Positions 35,522 to 45,700 are shown, counted from the stretch's first letter. The stretch: 64,000 nt of DNA from a bacterium 1XD42-76 (GCA_009917545.1 QZDW01000015.1:57476-121475), one strand, 5' to 3'. Notes: a model not told the origin generated them from the letters alone. A program made the numbers and translations.

Positions 35522-36127
35522 TTATTTCAATAAATTGCACAATAATTCATTCCAGTTGCCCTCTCCTGTCAGCGAGAAAAAGCTCTTATTATCAAATGAT
35601 TCATAATCTTTTTCGGTCAGCGCCCGCAGCATATTGATAACCTCTTTGTCGTCATACAATACACGGGCAAAATTGTGGCCAGTCAGCATATGCAAAACAT
35701 ATTGTACCTGATTGTCCGGCAATTTTCTTGCCAATGTGATTCCTTTGGCCTGCGCATAACTTAAAGCGCTCTTTTGGAACGCCCCTGTCCGTGTAATGAT
35801 GATTCCCTTTGTTTTGTCTGCCCCGATTTGCTGCAATTTTGCATGAAATTCTTCCACATCATCGACCGGAACTGCCCTCGCATAGTCTTTACATTCCACT
35901 ACAACAATCAGTGACGGACGTAACGATGTCTCTACGTCAGGATCTGCCAGATATTTCTCAACAGCCATCTCAAATTCTATACAGGAACCGCGGTCCGGCG
36001 AATGGTATTTTGCCCTCCGGCGGACACGTACATAGGGCTCTCCGACCAAAAACTGATTCGATTCCACCAGTCTGCTGATCTCTCGAAAAACATCGTCTTC
36101 AAATGTTGTACCTGTATTTTTACCCAT
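35522..36127 (-). CDS. Mrr-like PD-(D/E)XK restriction endonuclease
   Basis: A 201-residue protein with an Mrr/restriction-endonuclease-like core. An early Glu in FEDDVFREI and the D-x(n)-ECK catalytic motif in SLIVVVECKDYARAVPVDDV are visible, followed by IIITRTGAFQKSALSYAQ, typical of Mrr_cat proteins that cleave modified or foreign DNA. An acidic CIEFEMAV segment supplies another metal ligand. It has no methyltransferase partner and ends the GC-richer block before the IS cluster. Target unknown. Confidence 0.72.
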   Translation of the reverse strand: MGKNTGTTFEDDVFREISRLVESNQFLVGEPYVRVRRRAKYHSPDRGSCIEFEMAVEKYLADPDVETSLRPSLIVVVECKDYARAVPVDDVEEFHAKLQQIGADKTKGIIITRTGAFQKSALSYAQAKGITLARKLPDNQVQYVLHMLTGHNFARVLYDDKEVINMLRALTEKDYESFDNKSFFSLTGEGNWNELLCNLLK

Positions 36128-36540
36128 GCTGCGTTTCCTCCTCTTTCATCCTTTTATCGTCCGTCTGCCGGGACTCTTTTGCCATTTTATAGTTTGCTAA
36201 ATTCCCGGGCCCTGCATCATGGAATCTTTATTCCGTATTACATTTTACCGCAGATTATCCCATACCTGGTTTCATCATTGTCCGGGCCTGCTGCCGGGAC
36301 TTAAGGGCTGCTGTTTCTTTCTGGTAATCCCTATAGCAAATGTTAAACAAATTTATCGCTTACTATAGCCCCTCCGGGGGGGAGTGCACGATTTTTGCAA
36401 GGCAGATTCTGCATTTGCACACAACAAAAATCGGTGCAGGAAACATCATAGGAAAGGAACTTATGATGCCTCCTATATATTGTAAATCTTTTTTAATGAA
36501 ATGTCTAATACTACAGCGAACTTTTGAAAGCGTGGTCTTT
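36128..36540. other. Intergenic junction of about 410 bases
   Basis: No gene is supported here. The base composition shifts, and the right part (36363-36540) may hold the degraded tail of the IS701-like transposase on the minus strand. A short GCCCCTCCGGGGGG hairpin is at about 36367-36380. Confidence 0.4.
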
Positions 36541-37020
36541 CTATGGGCCAAGATAGGCACAATGGCTCCTGCATATGTGGTAACATACAATCGCTTTCAT
36601 ATTCGTAACTGTATAGGTTATAATTCCATGCATCAGCTTAACTGCCATCGGCATGGTCAATGCAATTTCTTTTTTAAAGATTTCCCGTATATAAATCGTA
36701 AACAGATGCGCTATCATCATAAACAGCATATGACGGTTCCAGCCCTAGTAACTCCGGCATTCATAATGTCCCGTTCCCAGATTGCTTTTACATTCTTCAA
36801 AGCACTGTTCAATGGGCCATCTTAAGGTTGCTGCTCTGTCCGGTTCCTGGACAGCCAGACTTCCCGGGGCATTGGAAACGAAATATTTTATTTCCCCATC
36901 TGCATACTTCCTTAAATAAAGCCGTATTTCCGGCCCCGGCTTCACATAACTGCGGTTCCCGTCTTTACGGCAGGAGTAACAGCGCATATATTTCCTTAGG
37001 TAATTGCGAAACAAGTTCAA
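36541..37020 (-). pseudogene. IS701-like transposase remnant
   Basis: Two minus-strand pieces belong to one transposase end. The first (37020-36745) contains EIKYFVSNAP and RWPIEQCFEECKSNLG, typical of IS701/IS4-group DDE enzymes with the catalytic Glu in this segment. After GHYECRSY an in-frame TAG interrupts, and the same frame resumes as GWNRHMLFMMIAHLFTIYI. The N-terminal two thirds are absent. A decayed mobile-element scar. Confidence 0.7.
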
Positions 37021-37155
37021 AATCTTGATTCCAATAGGGCAAAGGCCCGGTTGAGCCGGACTTACAGGAGGTGGATGTGGATAACGAGAGTTTTAAGACA
37101 TGAAAACAAAGCAGATAAGGATATCTGCCCGTGAAATGATATGCGGTATGTAAGG

Positions 37156-38545
37156 TTATGCAATCAGAGGTTTTAAACTGCGGATATATTGATGCCTGTG
37201 CAGTTTATCAGCCACCATTACTGTCATAAGCTGGGTAATCCCGGCGAGAAGCAGGTCAGCATGAAGCATTTTTTCATTCTGCGTTTTACGCCCGGCAACA
37301 CAGAAGCTGTCCTTGAAATGGCTGATTGATTTCTCAACATTTACCCTGATCTTATAGGCGGAATCCCATTCGGCCGTACCGCGGACCGTACCAGGACAGG
37401 CGCGCAGGTTTTTCTCGGGATAAATATAAAACATCCTGCCGCAGGGGGATTCAGTACAGGGATTTTCACAGTGGCAGACACGTTTGCTTTTCCCGGTTGT
37501 TTTATCATATTCCCATTTCATTTTTGGGCATACAAACTTCATGGTTGGCAGCCCACAGCGGAGATGGGATTTGCTTCCTTCGCGTTTCATTGGAAGAGAC
37601 GGGTCTTTAGGACAACAGGGGACACCGTCCTTATTCAGCGGGCAGTCTGATTCCGGAAGGGAGATTCTGCCGTTGAGGGGAATGTAAGCCTGCTCAAAGG
37701 AAGCTTCCTGTAACAGGTATTTGTAGATTTCAATGGAATCAAATGCGGCGTCTCCCAGAAAAGTTTTCGGATTGATAAGCGGATGCTTGCGAAAGAAATC
37801 CTTTAAAGTGGGAATCAATGCCTTGGAATCGTCAAGACTCTTATCTTCATCCGGGGAATCAGATTTTTTTCCAACAAGGATGTCAGGATGAGCCTCAAGA
37901 AAGTCCTTGTTATAAAAGGAAATATCCCGGACAATGCCGAGTCCGTTGGTAATAATACCGAATTTATAAGCATAACAGAAATGCCCGTTAATGTACATCT
38001 GCTGAATGGCTGGATTGGCGGCAGCATGGGAAGGCATGGAGCCGTAGGCGGCTTTATAAGGGTCAAAGGAATCGTCCATCCCTTTTGCTTTTTTGAAGGC
38101 TTTAAGCTGTTTGATGATACGGTTGGCATATTGGGGATTGTTTTCTGTAACCCATGCCTCAATGCCGGAGGTGTCAAAGAGAAGCATGGAAGCTTTCTGC
38201 GTATCAATACAATGGCAGATTGGTTCGGTCAAGTCAACAAGATGATCGAACATGGATTGTAAGTCCGATAAAAAATCCTGTTTGAAGCGGGTGAATTTAG
38301 AGGCATCCGGGACAACATAAACCCCACAGAAGCCCCGCAGTTCCCGGGAGTATTTCAGGAATACGATCAGCAGGGATGTTGTTGGGATTGAGAAGATAAG
38401 CTGTAATAACAGAGCCCTGAGCATTGGATAAAGCGGATGCTTCCGGGGCCTGCCGGTGGCGGCATGGAAATGAGAAATAAAGGACACTGGGACAATTTCA
38501 TCTAAGTGAATGGTATGTTCGAGAAGTTCAAGGAACTGATGGGAG
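37156..38545 (-). pseudogene. DUF772/DDE transposase (IS5/IS1182-like), 5'-truncated
   Basis: The frame encodes ~460 residues of a DDE transposase: the DUF772-type N-terminal region (GRPRKHPLYPMLRALLLQLI), LLFDTSGIEAW with the first Asp, FLGDAAFDSIEIY with the second, a cysteine-rich insert (CPLNKDGVPCCPKD to CTESPCGRMF), and the end RVNVEKSISHFKD with the Glu. The frame runs open through position 38545, where the IS256-family sequence starts, without an initiator of its own. The 5' end has therefore been lost, so it is probably inactive. Confidence 0.75.
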
Positions 38546-39978
38546 TGTAAAATAAAGTGTGTAAGTTAGGGAACCAATAAATCTAACCGCACACTTTATT
38601 TTTCATATGAGGTGTGCTACACTCACAGAAAGGATCAAGAAAAGGATGAGTACGGCACTTATGGCAAGAAGAAATAATCGGAACACAAAAGGAAAAGCTA
38701 TTGCGCAGGCTATTCTGGAACAGTATCAGCCCAAAACAAAAGAGGACATGCAGGATGCCATCAAGGACATCTTTGGCCCCATGTTCGGGGCCATGCTCCA
38801 AGGTGAGATGGACAGGCACCTTGGTTATGGCGCGAATGACCATGGCATAAGGAAATAACGAACAGAAGGAATGGATATAGCCATAAAAATGTTAAGACAG
38901 CTTATGGGGAAATCCCTGTTGATGTTCCAAGGGACAGGGAAGCCACATTTGAGCCCCAGCTGATCCCAAAGCGGACAAAGGATATCAGCGGCATAGAAGA
39001 TAAAGTCCTGGCCATGTATGGGAAAGGGATGAGCCAGCGGGATATCGCGGACACGATTGAGGATATTTATGGTTTTGAGATTTCCCACGAAACAATATCC
39101 AACATCACGGACCGCGTGATCGATACGGCAAACGAATGGCAGAGCCGGCCATTAAAAAAATTCTATCCTTTCCTTTTCGTGGACTGCCTGTATGTCTCCA
39201 TCCGGCGTGAAATGGAGACAAAAAACAGTGCCGTATACGTGATTCTTGGATATGATGTGGATGGCGTAAAAGATATACTGGGTGTCTGGATCGGGGAGAC
39301 CGAAGGAAAGCATTACTGGATGCAGATTTTTGATGAGATCCGCGCACGTGGTGTGGAAGATGTGCTGTTTATCAGCATGGACGGGGTTTCCGGGCTGGAG
39401 GAAGGGGCGAGATCTATTTTTAAAGATGTAACGGTACAACGCTGCATTGTGCATCTGATCCGTAACTCCACGAAATATGTCCCGTCGAAAGAATATAAAA
39501 GGTTTACGGCCCAACTCAAGAAAATATATGGCGCATCAAGTTTGAAGGCGGCAGAGGCCGAATTTGAGCGTTTTAAACAGGCTTTCAGTGCTTACCCGGG
39601 AGCGGTTGACGTATGGGTGAGAAACTGGTCGCATGTGGAACAACTGTTTAATTATGGGAGCGCGGTTAGGAAGGTTCTATATACAACCAACGCTATTGAA
39701 GCAGTTAATTCCAGTTTCCGGAAGGTCATAAAAAAGCTCATTTCCCTATGAGGATGCGGTCAGGAAAGCCCTCTATCTGCGTATCGTGGAGCTGTATAAA
39801 AAATGGAGTGGCCGCCCGATTAGTAATTGGTCAATGGTCAGGAACCAGCTGGCCATGGATGATAAAATACAGGCACGAATGCGAAAATATGAGCAGTATT
39901 AGTTTCACACCAATAAAACCGGCAGCTATGACAACTGCCGGTAAGGGAAATTTATAAAACTTACACATTTAACTTGAC
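38546..39978 (+). mobile_element. IS256-family insertion sequence
   Basis: Bounded by imperfect inverted ends: AATAAAGTGTGTAAGTT near 38551-38567 and its partner AGTTAAATGTGTAAGTT (reverse strand) near 39961-39977. The transposase lies in between with a CCGGCAG/CTGCCGG hairpin after it (39919-39941). No matching target-site duplication is seen at the two flanks, and the right flank does not continue the interrupted transposase on the left, so an associated deletion is likely. Confidence 0.75.
38607..39902 (+). pseudogene. IS256-family transposase with two frameshifts
   Basis: Three frame-shifted blocks reconstruct one Transposase_mut protein. Block 1 (38607-~38850) ends at DRHLGYGANDHG. Block 2, after a one-base shift, continues as KEITNRRNGYSHKNVKTAYG and holds IDTANEWQSRPL, ISMDGVSGLEEGARSIF and TTNAIEAVNSSFRKVIKK. 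A second shift at the AAAAAA run near 39735 separates block 3 (YEDAVRKALYLRIVELYKKW to the TAG at 39902). The catalytic residues are present but the gene cannot make an intact enzyme without frameshifting. Confidence 0.82.
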
Positions 39979-40066
39979 AAACCCTGACAAACCCTTATTA
40001 GAAAAGAAATTCGACACCATAAAGCCATTCCTATTCGACAACAGTTTTCTACATATCTGATTCATA

Positions 40067-41586
40067 TCAAAAAAATTTTTTATCCATAGACACAAGATTT
40101 TTTACAGCTTCTCTGTACCATTTAGCCGAAGAAACACCGCTATTCAGCTTTTCAGCCTTCAACAACAAACGACTTGCCGTCTTTATTTCAACTTCCAGCA
40201 ATTTTGCCGCAGCAGCACTATTTATTTCTTTATTTGTTTCCAGATAAATCAAAATAATCTGCATTCTTGCTCTTTCCAATTCGGACATTGATTCGGACAT
40301 TTTCTCTTTTCTTTCAAAACCGTCCCTTATGCGAATAATCGCATTCAAATAAGTTCTTTCCTCATCCATATCAAACTCAGGCTCTGGTGAACCATTTTGT
40401 TTCAGTTCTCTTAATATTTTTGGAATACCTGTTCCCTTTTTTTAGATAAATCAATCTCCTTAAATAATTCTCCAATTCTTCTGTTACGCTATTTCCTTCC
40501 TTTCACTTTGCCTGATACAAAACGTTCAAGATTAATCTATTTCGCAAGTCCGGGATAATTAAGTATCTGAATGCTATCCACATATATACGGATTTCCACT
40601 GGCTCCGGCTCGCGATACGACTTGTGAAATACTGCATTTACCAATGTTTCTTCCAATGCATTATATGTATAGTTAAAATATCGTTCTGCTTCTGCCTGCC
40701 CCTGAACCTTTACAACTTTTTGCTCAATCACAGTTGTCTTTATATAATTCAAAGCATCCTGAACCTGTCTCCATATTGGTCCTGTAAATATTTTTTCCGT
40801 AAAATCATCCGATGCCTCGGCTTCTTCTGAATGAAATCTAATTAGCTCAATATATGCCCCTGGAATCAGCTTCTCCGGATTTTCCGCAAACATCAATACA
40901 CCGATATTTCTAATATCTAATTCCGTATCTGTCTCATTTGCAACTTCCTGTGCAAGCAACAGTTCCTCTAATGAACTGCTATTCAGTTCCATCACCAGAC
41001 TACTATTGCTCTTCCTGATAAAATCTTCAAGATAGCCTCTCATGATATCATCAATTTTTGCCTTTCTATTAACACGGTCATCAAATGGCACAGAATTAAA
41101 TTTATCAACCAATTCAGATATTTCATCCTGTTTCGCATCTGTAGTAAGCGATGCTGGTCTAATCCAATATTTCAAACTTTTGTCAGCTTTTTCACCATTT
41201 TCAACATACACTGATTTAGGTGCCTGATAAGGAACGCTATCACCTGCTGAACACCATAGATATATCAAATAAATCCCTTCATTCTTATAATCAACCATTT
41301 CCATTCTTGGAATGTACCTTGGAATAATCTGATTACAGTACTGAAATATTTCCTGCTGTATGGAATCTAACTTTTCCTTCGGAACGCCTTCTAACGGAAA
41401 TACCGGCATACCATTGCTCTCTTTTACCCCTATGACGATATATCCGCCATTGGTATTATCATAGTCATTTGCAAAAGCACAAATAGAATGAATTATATCA
41501 TTTGGATTCCATCCTGTTTTATACTCTACACGGTCATGTTCAACGACACGTCCCTCCAGCAAAGTTTCTATCTTTAATGGTATCAT
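40067..41586 (-). pseudogene. Decayed AlbA_2 (Schlafen-like) ATP-binding regulator
   Basis: The first part (41586-40537) shows an AlbA_2 DNA-binding domain (VEYKTGWNPNDIIHSICAFA, GGYIVIGVKE) and a GHKL-type ATPase start (ALEETLVNAVFHKSYRE). Then the frame hits TAG after NYPGLAK. The same frame goes on as INLERFVSGKVKGRK, hits a second TAG where RNRRIGEL follows, and is then shifted at an A7 run near 40443. In the new frame GTGIPKILRELKQNGSPEP and the C-terminal winged helix (INSAAAAKLLEVEIKTASRL) complete the family. So two stops plus one frameshift inactivate it. Confidence 0.85.
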
Positions 41587-41754
41587 TCAAACGCCTCTCT
41601 TTCTGGTATGAATTATTCATGGTAATCTTATTATCCGCAACAAATATTTGCTTATTTCATTTTTAAACTATCCAATCTTTTGAATCTTTTTCTTTATATA
41701 TATCATTCGGTGCCACTCTTTTAAGCAGATTTCATTATTGATGATTGGTAATCC

Positions 41755-42195
41755 TTACATAAAATATCTAAAATCATACGGTCTATCATAGACCACTAAG
41801 TCTTGCTTAGCAACACGGGATAATGCCTTAGCAAAGTCCAGCGTTACAGGCAATATTTTGTATAATCCGTCCCCACTGTTCCAATTCATTTTAGTAAGCA
41901 TTAAAATTTCATTGACCAATTCCTGCGCCGATGATTTCCCCATAAATCGTTTTACCAATAATGGAGCAGGTATTCCTCTACCATTTTTATAATAGTTCAA
42001 GTTTTTTCCTGCCAATTCATCATGCTGAACACTTCCATGCGTCCAAATTAAAAATGTGTCCTTGTCAAGTGGAATAACAGTTCCTCTTTGAACAGGAAAT
42101 GGTGTTGCAGTATCATTCTGAAATCTTATAGTTCTCCATGCAGAAAATTCTTGAATTTGCAACAATTCAATGTTATCCACACCTGCAAGCAATAT
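41755..42195 (-). pseudogene. C-terminal PIWI-domain fragment of a prokaryotic Argonaute
   Basis: About 146 codons without a normal start (TTG only, no ribosome site). FPVQRGTVIPLDKDTFLIWT, then GRGIPAPLLVKRFMG, then ILMLTKMNWNSGDGLYK and LPVTLDFAKALSRVAKQ match the closing PIWI region of prokaryotic Argonautes, where an RGT, a T-(R/H)-G-S, a P-P and the LTKMNWN motifs occur in this order. The N, PAZ, MID and most of PIWI are gone. Its 5' end fuses, out of frame, to a truncated AlbA_2 gene. Recognised by motif only; a profile search would settle it. Confidence 0.65.
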
Positions 42196-42733
42196 CAATA
42201 TTCGCTCTGCGATTCACACGATCATCAAACGGAATGGCATTGAACTTTTCAAATAACTCTCCAATTTCTCCTTGTTTGGCAATCGTTGTAAGTGAAGTTG
42301 GTCTAATCCAATAGCACATTGTTTTATCAGGCTTTTCCCCTGTCTTTTTGGAATATACATCTTTAGGTGCTCTATATGGACCTGCATCACCTGCCGAACA
42401 TTTCAAATAAAGCAAATGCGTATCTTTATCTGGATAATTTACAACTTCTATCTGTGGAATATAGCGTGGTTCAATCAGATTGCAATACTGAAAAATTTCT
42501 TTCTGTATTCCATCTAACTGTTCTTTGGGTATACCCTTAGGTGGTAAAATTGGGACTCCATTATCCTCTTTCACACCTATAACAATATATCCGCCATTCA
42601 CATTGGCATAATCATTTGCAAATGCACAGATTGAATGTGTAATATCCGAAGGATTCCATCCTTCCTTATATTCAACCCTATTCTTTTCCACCACTTTACC
42701 CTCTAATAGAGTTTCTATTTTTAAAGATATCAT
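42173..42733 (-). pseudogene. Truncated AlbA_2 gene, paralogue of 40067-41586
   Basis: About 186 codons. It starts MISLKIETLLEGKVVEKNR and is closely similar to the AlbA_2 part of the pseudogene downstream, including GGYIVIGVKE, EIFQYCN and CYWIRPTSLTT. Similarity stops at NRRANID, after which the frame runs into DIACRCG and a stop, and PIWI sequence begins in another frame. The ATPase and winged helix are deleted. The ATG at 42733 follows GGAGG eleven bases upstream. Probably a deletion joint, not a working fusion. Confidence 0.78.
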
Positions 42734-42795
42734 TAATAGCAAAACCTCCGTTCTGTCTCAAACCAGCAAAGCACTAGAACCTTGAAAATCACTTC

Positions 42796-44085
42796 TTATT
42801 TATGAGCATAATCACTCCCCGATAAACGACTCAAAAAGATTTCCATTATGTCACTTTCATGATAATCCCATTTACTCTCCAGCTCTTTAACTATTTTCTT
42901 TTTCTCTGCTTCAGTTAAAATAGAACTATCGTAGGAATACAGGAAAATTAATTCTATCAATTTCGAATTCCCCATAATCATATTTTTCTTCACATCATCC
43001 CAAATTATTTTTCTCCATATATCATTTTGAATCCAAAACACATTAGAAGAGAAATTTTTAATAATATCTTTATATTCCAAATTTTCTTTTTCCTTTATTC
43101 GTACCACAGCCTTTGTAAAGGGAATTAAAGATACTGGTCTAAAAAACACATGCCCTCCATCCTTATTTCTATATTTTCCTATGCCAGCTTCTACACTAAA
43201 AGCATCTTGGCATGTATTAATAAGCGCAGTCCAATACGCTTCACATTCGTGCGTAAAACATTCAATCACATCGTCACTTGGTCTATGTCTAATATATTCA
43301 TTGACTTTTGCTTTGCCCTTAATTGGTTTTTCATCTAATCCCTTTACTGGTATATCTTTAACGAAAAGCCATGCCAGCTCCTTATTACACTCATAATACG
43401 TTATGATAGTAGTTAGTGCTCTTTCATTATTATCCGGTATTGCTTTAGTTTTTGAATCTAAAATTCTATCATCTTCAAACAAATTAGATTGGTCAATTAT
43501 ATTTCTTGATGCAATAGCTATCACATCATCTTCATCTAATGCAATTATATCTCTCATCGAAACGGGTTTTGCATATCTATTCAAAGTACTAAACATCCTG
43601 CGGGTGCGCTGCATTCCCATTTCATCCTTACTATGTCCAATAAAGATAACTGGTACTTTTTCTTCACCTATATCCTGATTTAATTCCAATGCTTCTTTTA
43701 TTCCAGCTACCCTATGTTGCCCGTCAACAGGGAAAATTTTTTCTTGACCTGATAATGTCAATACTCCTAAATCATAATTATCTTGTCCGTTTTCATCTTC
43801 AATTCTTATTTCATTCCAACGAGGTTCACCATCATATACTGCAAGAATCAATGCATTAAAAAAACGTTCTTCTTGTGAAGTCAAATAATGTGCAATACTT
43901 TTATAATTTTCAGTAATGCTCCTCTGAATCATTTGGCTTAGCATTTCTGATTTATGTAATTCATCATTAATAGGACTAACATAGTTTTGCACCTGGCTAA
44001 AGCTTAATGAACTTATATAGTATACCCATATTCCCATCTTAGATCTTATTGCTGGTAATTTTAACTCATTCTTTTTCATATCCAA
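42796..44085 (-). CDS. DGQHR-domain protein (DndB-like)
   Basis: A 429-residue protein with the diagnostic IFPVDGQHRVAGI, DGQHR at 121-125. A second conserved region is MGMQRTRRMFSTLNRYAKPV. DGQHR proteins include DndB, which controls phosphorothioation genes and modification level in Dnd systems. It ends the operon 12 bases after the GIY-YIG gene. Compared with DndB it is longer and has a C-terminal region (RKIIWDDVKKNMI on) of no known family. Possible roles are repressor, modification governor, or restriction component; the choice is inference. Confidence 0.82.
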   Translation of the reverse strand: MDMKKNELKLPAIRSKMGIWVYYISSLSFSQVQNYVSPINDELHKSEMLSQMIQRSITENYKSIAHYLTSQEERFFNALILAVYDGEPRWNEIRIEDENGQDNYDLGVLTLSGQEKIFPVDGQHRVAGIKEALELNQDIGEEKVPVIFIGHSKDEMGMQRTRRMFSTLNRYAKPVSMRDIIALDEDDVIAIASRNIIDQSNLFEDDRILDSKTKAIPDNNERALTTIITYYECNKELAWLFVKDIPVKGLDEKPIKGKAKVNEYIRHRPSDDVIECFTHECEAYWTALINTCQDAFSVEAGIGKYRNKDGGHVFFRPVSLIPFTKAVVRIKEKENLEYKDIIKNFSSNVFWIQNDIWRKIIWDDVKKNMIMGNSKLIELIFLYSYDSSILTEAEKKKIVKELESKWDYHESDIMEIFLSRLSGSDYAHK

Positions 44086-44097
44086 TAACCTTCTTTC

Positions 44098-44607
44098 CTA
44101 AAATGCATCTGTTGCAGGTAAATAAGCAATATATTGATCTGGTATTTGTGAATTACATGGTGGAATAATGACCCTGATTAATTCACGTTCCACACGCTCT
44201 ATAAGCTCATCATCATCTAACGGGAAATAATAAAAATATAATTCTTCTCCCCACAATTCCCTCATATAAGCAATTTTAACCCGATCATCTGATAAATATT
44301 CTTTGCATCTCCTTTGTAGGCTAAATCCATTCTTTTTTCTAACTCGACCTATGTACATAATATATGTATGTAAGTTAGGTATAATTTCTGGTTTTAATAA
44401 AAAGACATATATTCCGCCTTTGTCATTTGGTACTTTATCAATATCCTTATTAATGCCAGTGCAATCTTCATTCATAAATTTAATGGACTCCCATTGCCCT
44501 GATACCAGTTGTTTTATTTTCGGATCAATGGTTTTCCATTTATCAATATTAAGAACAAAATCTAATGTCAGCTCTTTTTCTCTTCTACACATATCAACCA
44601 TGTTCAT
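44098..44607 (-). CDS. GIY-YIG nuclease-like protein
   Basis: A 169-residue protein with GGIYVFLL (GIY at 65-67), YIMYIGRV (YIG at 85-87), an Arg in LQRRCKEYL (99-100), Glu142 in VERELIRVI and Asn152 in PPCNSQIPD. This is the full set of GIY-YIG catalytic positions. A ~60-residue helical N-terminal extension precedes the domain. It lies between the sigma-like gene (28 bases upstream) and the DGQHR gene, in the phosphorothioation operon. It is a candidate for a nuclease that cuts unmodified or differently modified DNA, or nicks. Confidence 0.72.
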   Translation of the reverse strand: MNMVDMCRREKELTLDFVLNIDKWKTIDPKIKQLVSGQWESIKFMNEDCTGINKDIDKVPNDKGGIYVFLLKPEIIPNLHTYIMYIGRVRKKNGFSLQRRCKEYLSDDRVKIAYMRELWGEELYFYYFPLDDDELIERVERELIRVIIPPCNSQIPDQYIAYLPATDAF

Positions 44608-44635
44608 TCAATTCACCTTCGTTCTTTATCACCCA

Positions 44636-45697
44636 TCAAATAATTCCCAAATAATCTTTAAGTTTTCTACATTGAGCAAAATGTCGTAATTTTCTCAAGG
44701 TCTTCGCCTCAATCTGCCTTACCCTTTCTCTAGTAACATTTAATATGCCGCCAATTTCTTCTAAGGTACGCTCTTGATTATCCTCAAGTCCATATCGCAG
44801 CTCCAACACATAACGTTCTTTACATTTTAATGTTCCCAAAGCCTGTGCAACAATTTCCTTCATTGTCCCCTGCAACATGGACTCAATACCATCTTCTGCC
44901 TCCAAATCATCTGGAACTTCCAAGTACGGTAAAATATATTTTATAATTTCTTCATCCGATAAGCCTGATTGAGCTTTTGCCTTATCAGTCACCAGACTGA
45001 CTGCCTCTTCAAAATTATCATCCTCTATTATGCTACTGGCATCAGATACAATAATATTTAGCTGATCTCTATAGTGTGCTGGATACCGGAGAATTGTTCC
45101 TCTAATAGATCCTTCTCGCTGCATATACTGCCTTACCCATAGTGGAAAGTATGACGGAAACAAATCTGGACTAGTAACATCATACTTTTCAATCGCATTT
45201 ATCAAACCAATTACACCATTTTGAAAAGCTTCTTCAAAATCACAGTAATTGTCCTTTGAATAATAGTATGCCTGTTTCATCACAGTCCTGAGATACATTT
45301 TAATCATTCTGTCCTTAGCATAGTTATTTCCATTTTTTGCTTCAGTTATGATTGTCTGCCACTCCTTTGACTGTGGTGGTAAAATATCCAAGATACTATC
45401 TATAATTACCGCACAATTAGGGTATTCCTGCTTAATATTCCCTAAGAGTTCGTCATAATCCAAGTGACTTCTATCAACATAGGATTCCGTATCATTAATG
45501 TTTTTCTCTGTTTCTGCATCTTTCACAATCATTTTTTGATGAAGTAATTTATCGCACAAATTATCAATCTCCACCAAATCTAAATCGTGTTCAATACAGG
45601 TATCTATGATTTCATCCTCTAAGAGAAAACCCTTTTTTCCATATTCAGTTTGTAATATTCTCTCGACGAGTTGTTTCTTATCACTTGAGTTATCCAT
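44636..45697 (-). CDS. Sigma-70-family RNA polymerase sigma factor
   Basis: A 353-residue protein with complete sigma architecture. Residues 1-75 resemble a region 1.1-like acidic domain. Region 2 lies at about 120-195, with DFEEAFQNGVIGLINAIEKY (core-binding) and SYFPLWVRQYMQREGS (-10 contact area). Region 3 helix is at about 200-260. Region 4 at 285-345 has LEEIGGILNVTRERVRQIEA, the -35-recognising helix-turn-helix, nearly as in RpoD. It begins four bases after the 176-residue gene. It is too large for an ECF sigma, and unlike RpoD has no long acidic region 1.2. Likely transcribes specific promoters. Confidence 0.85.
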   Translation of the reverse strand: MDNSSDKKQLVERILQTEYGKKGFLLEDEIIDTCIEHDLDLVEIDNLCDKLLHQKMIVKDAETEKNINDTESYVDRSHLDYDELLGNIKQEYPNCAVIIDSILDILPPQSKEWQTIITEAKNGNNYAKDRMIKMYLRTVMKQAYYYSKDNYCDFEEAFQNGVIGLINAIEKYDVTSPDLFPSYFPLWVRQYMQREGSIRGTILRYPAHYRDQLNIIVSDASSIIEDDNFEEAVSLVTDKAKAQSGLSDEEIIKYILPYLEVPDDLEAEDGIESMLQGTMKEIVAQALGTLKCKERYVLELRYGLEDNQERTLEEIGGILNVTRERVRQIEAKTLRKLRHFAQCRKLKDYLGII

Positions 45698-45700
45698 AAC

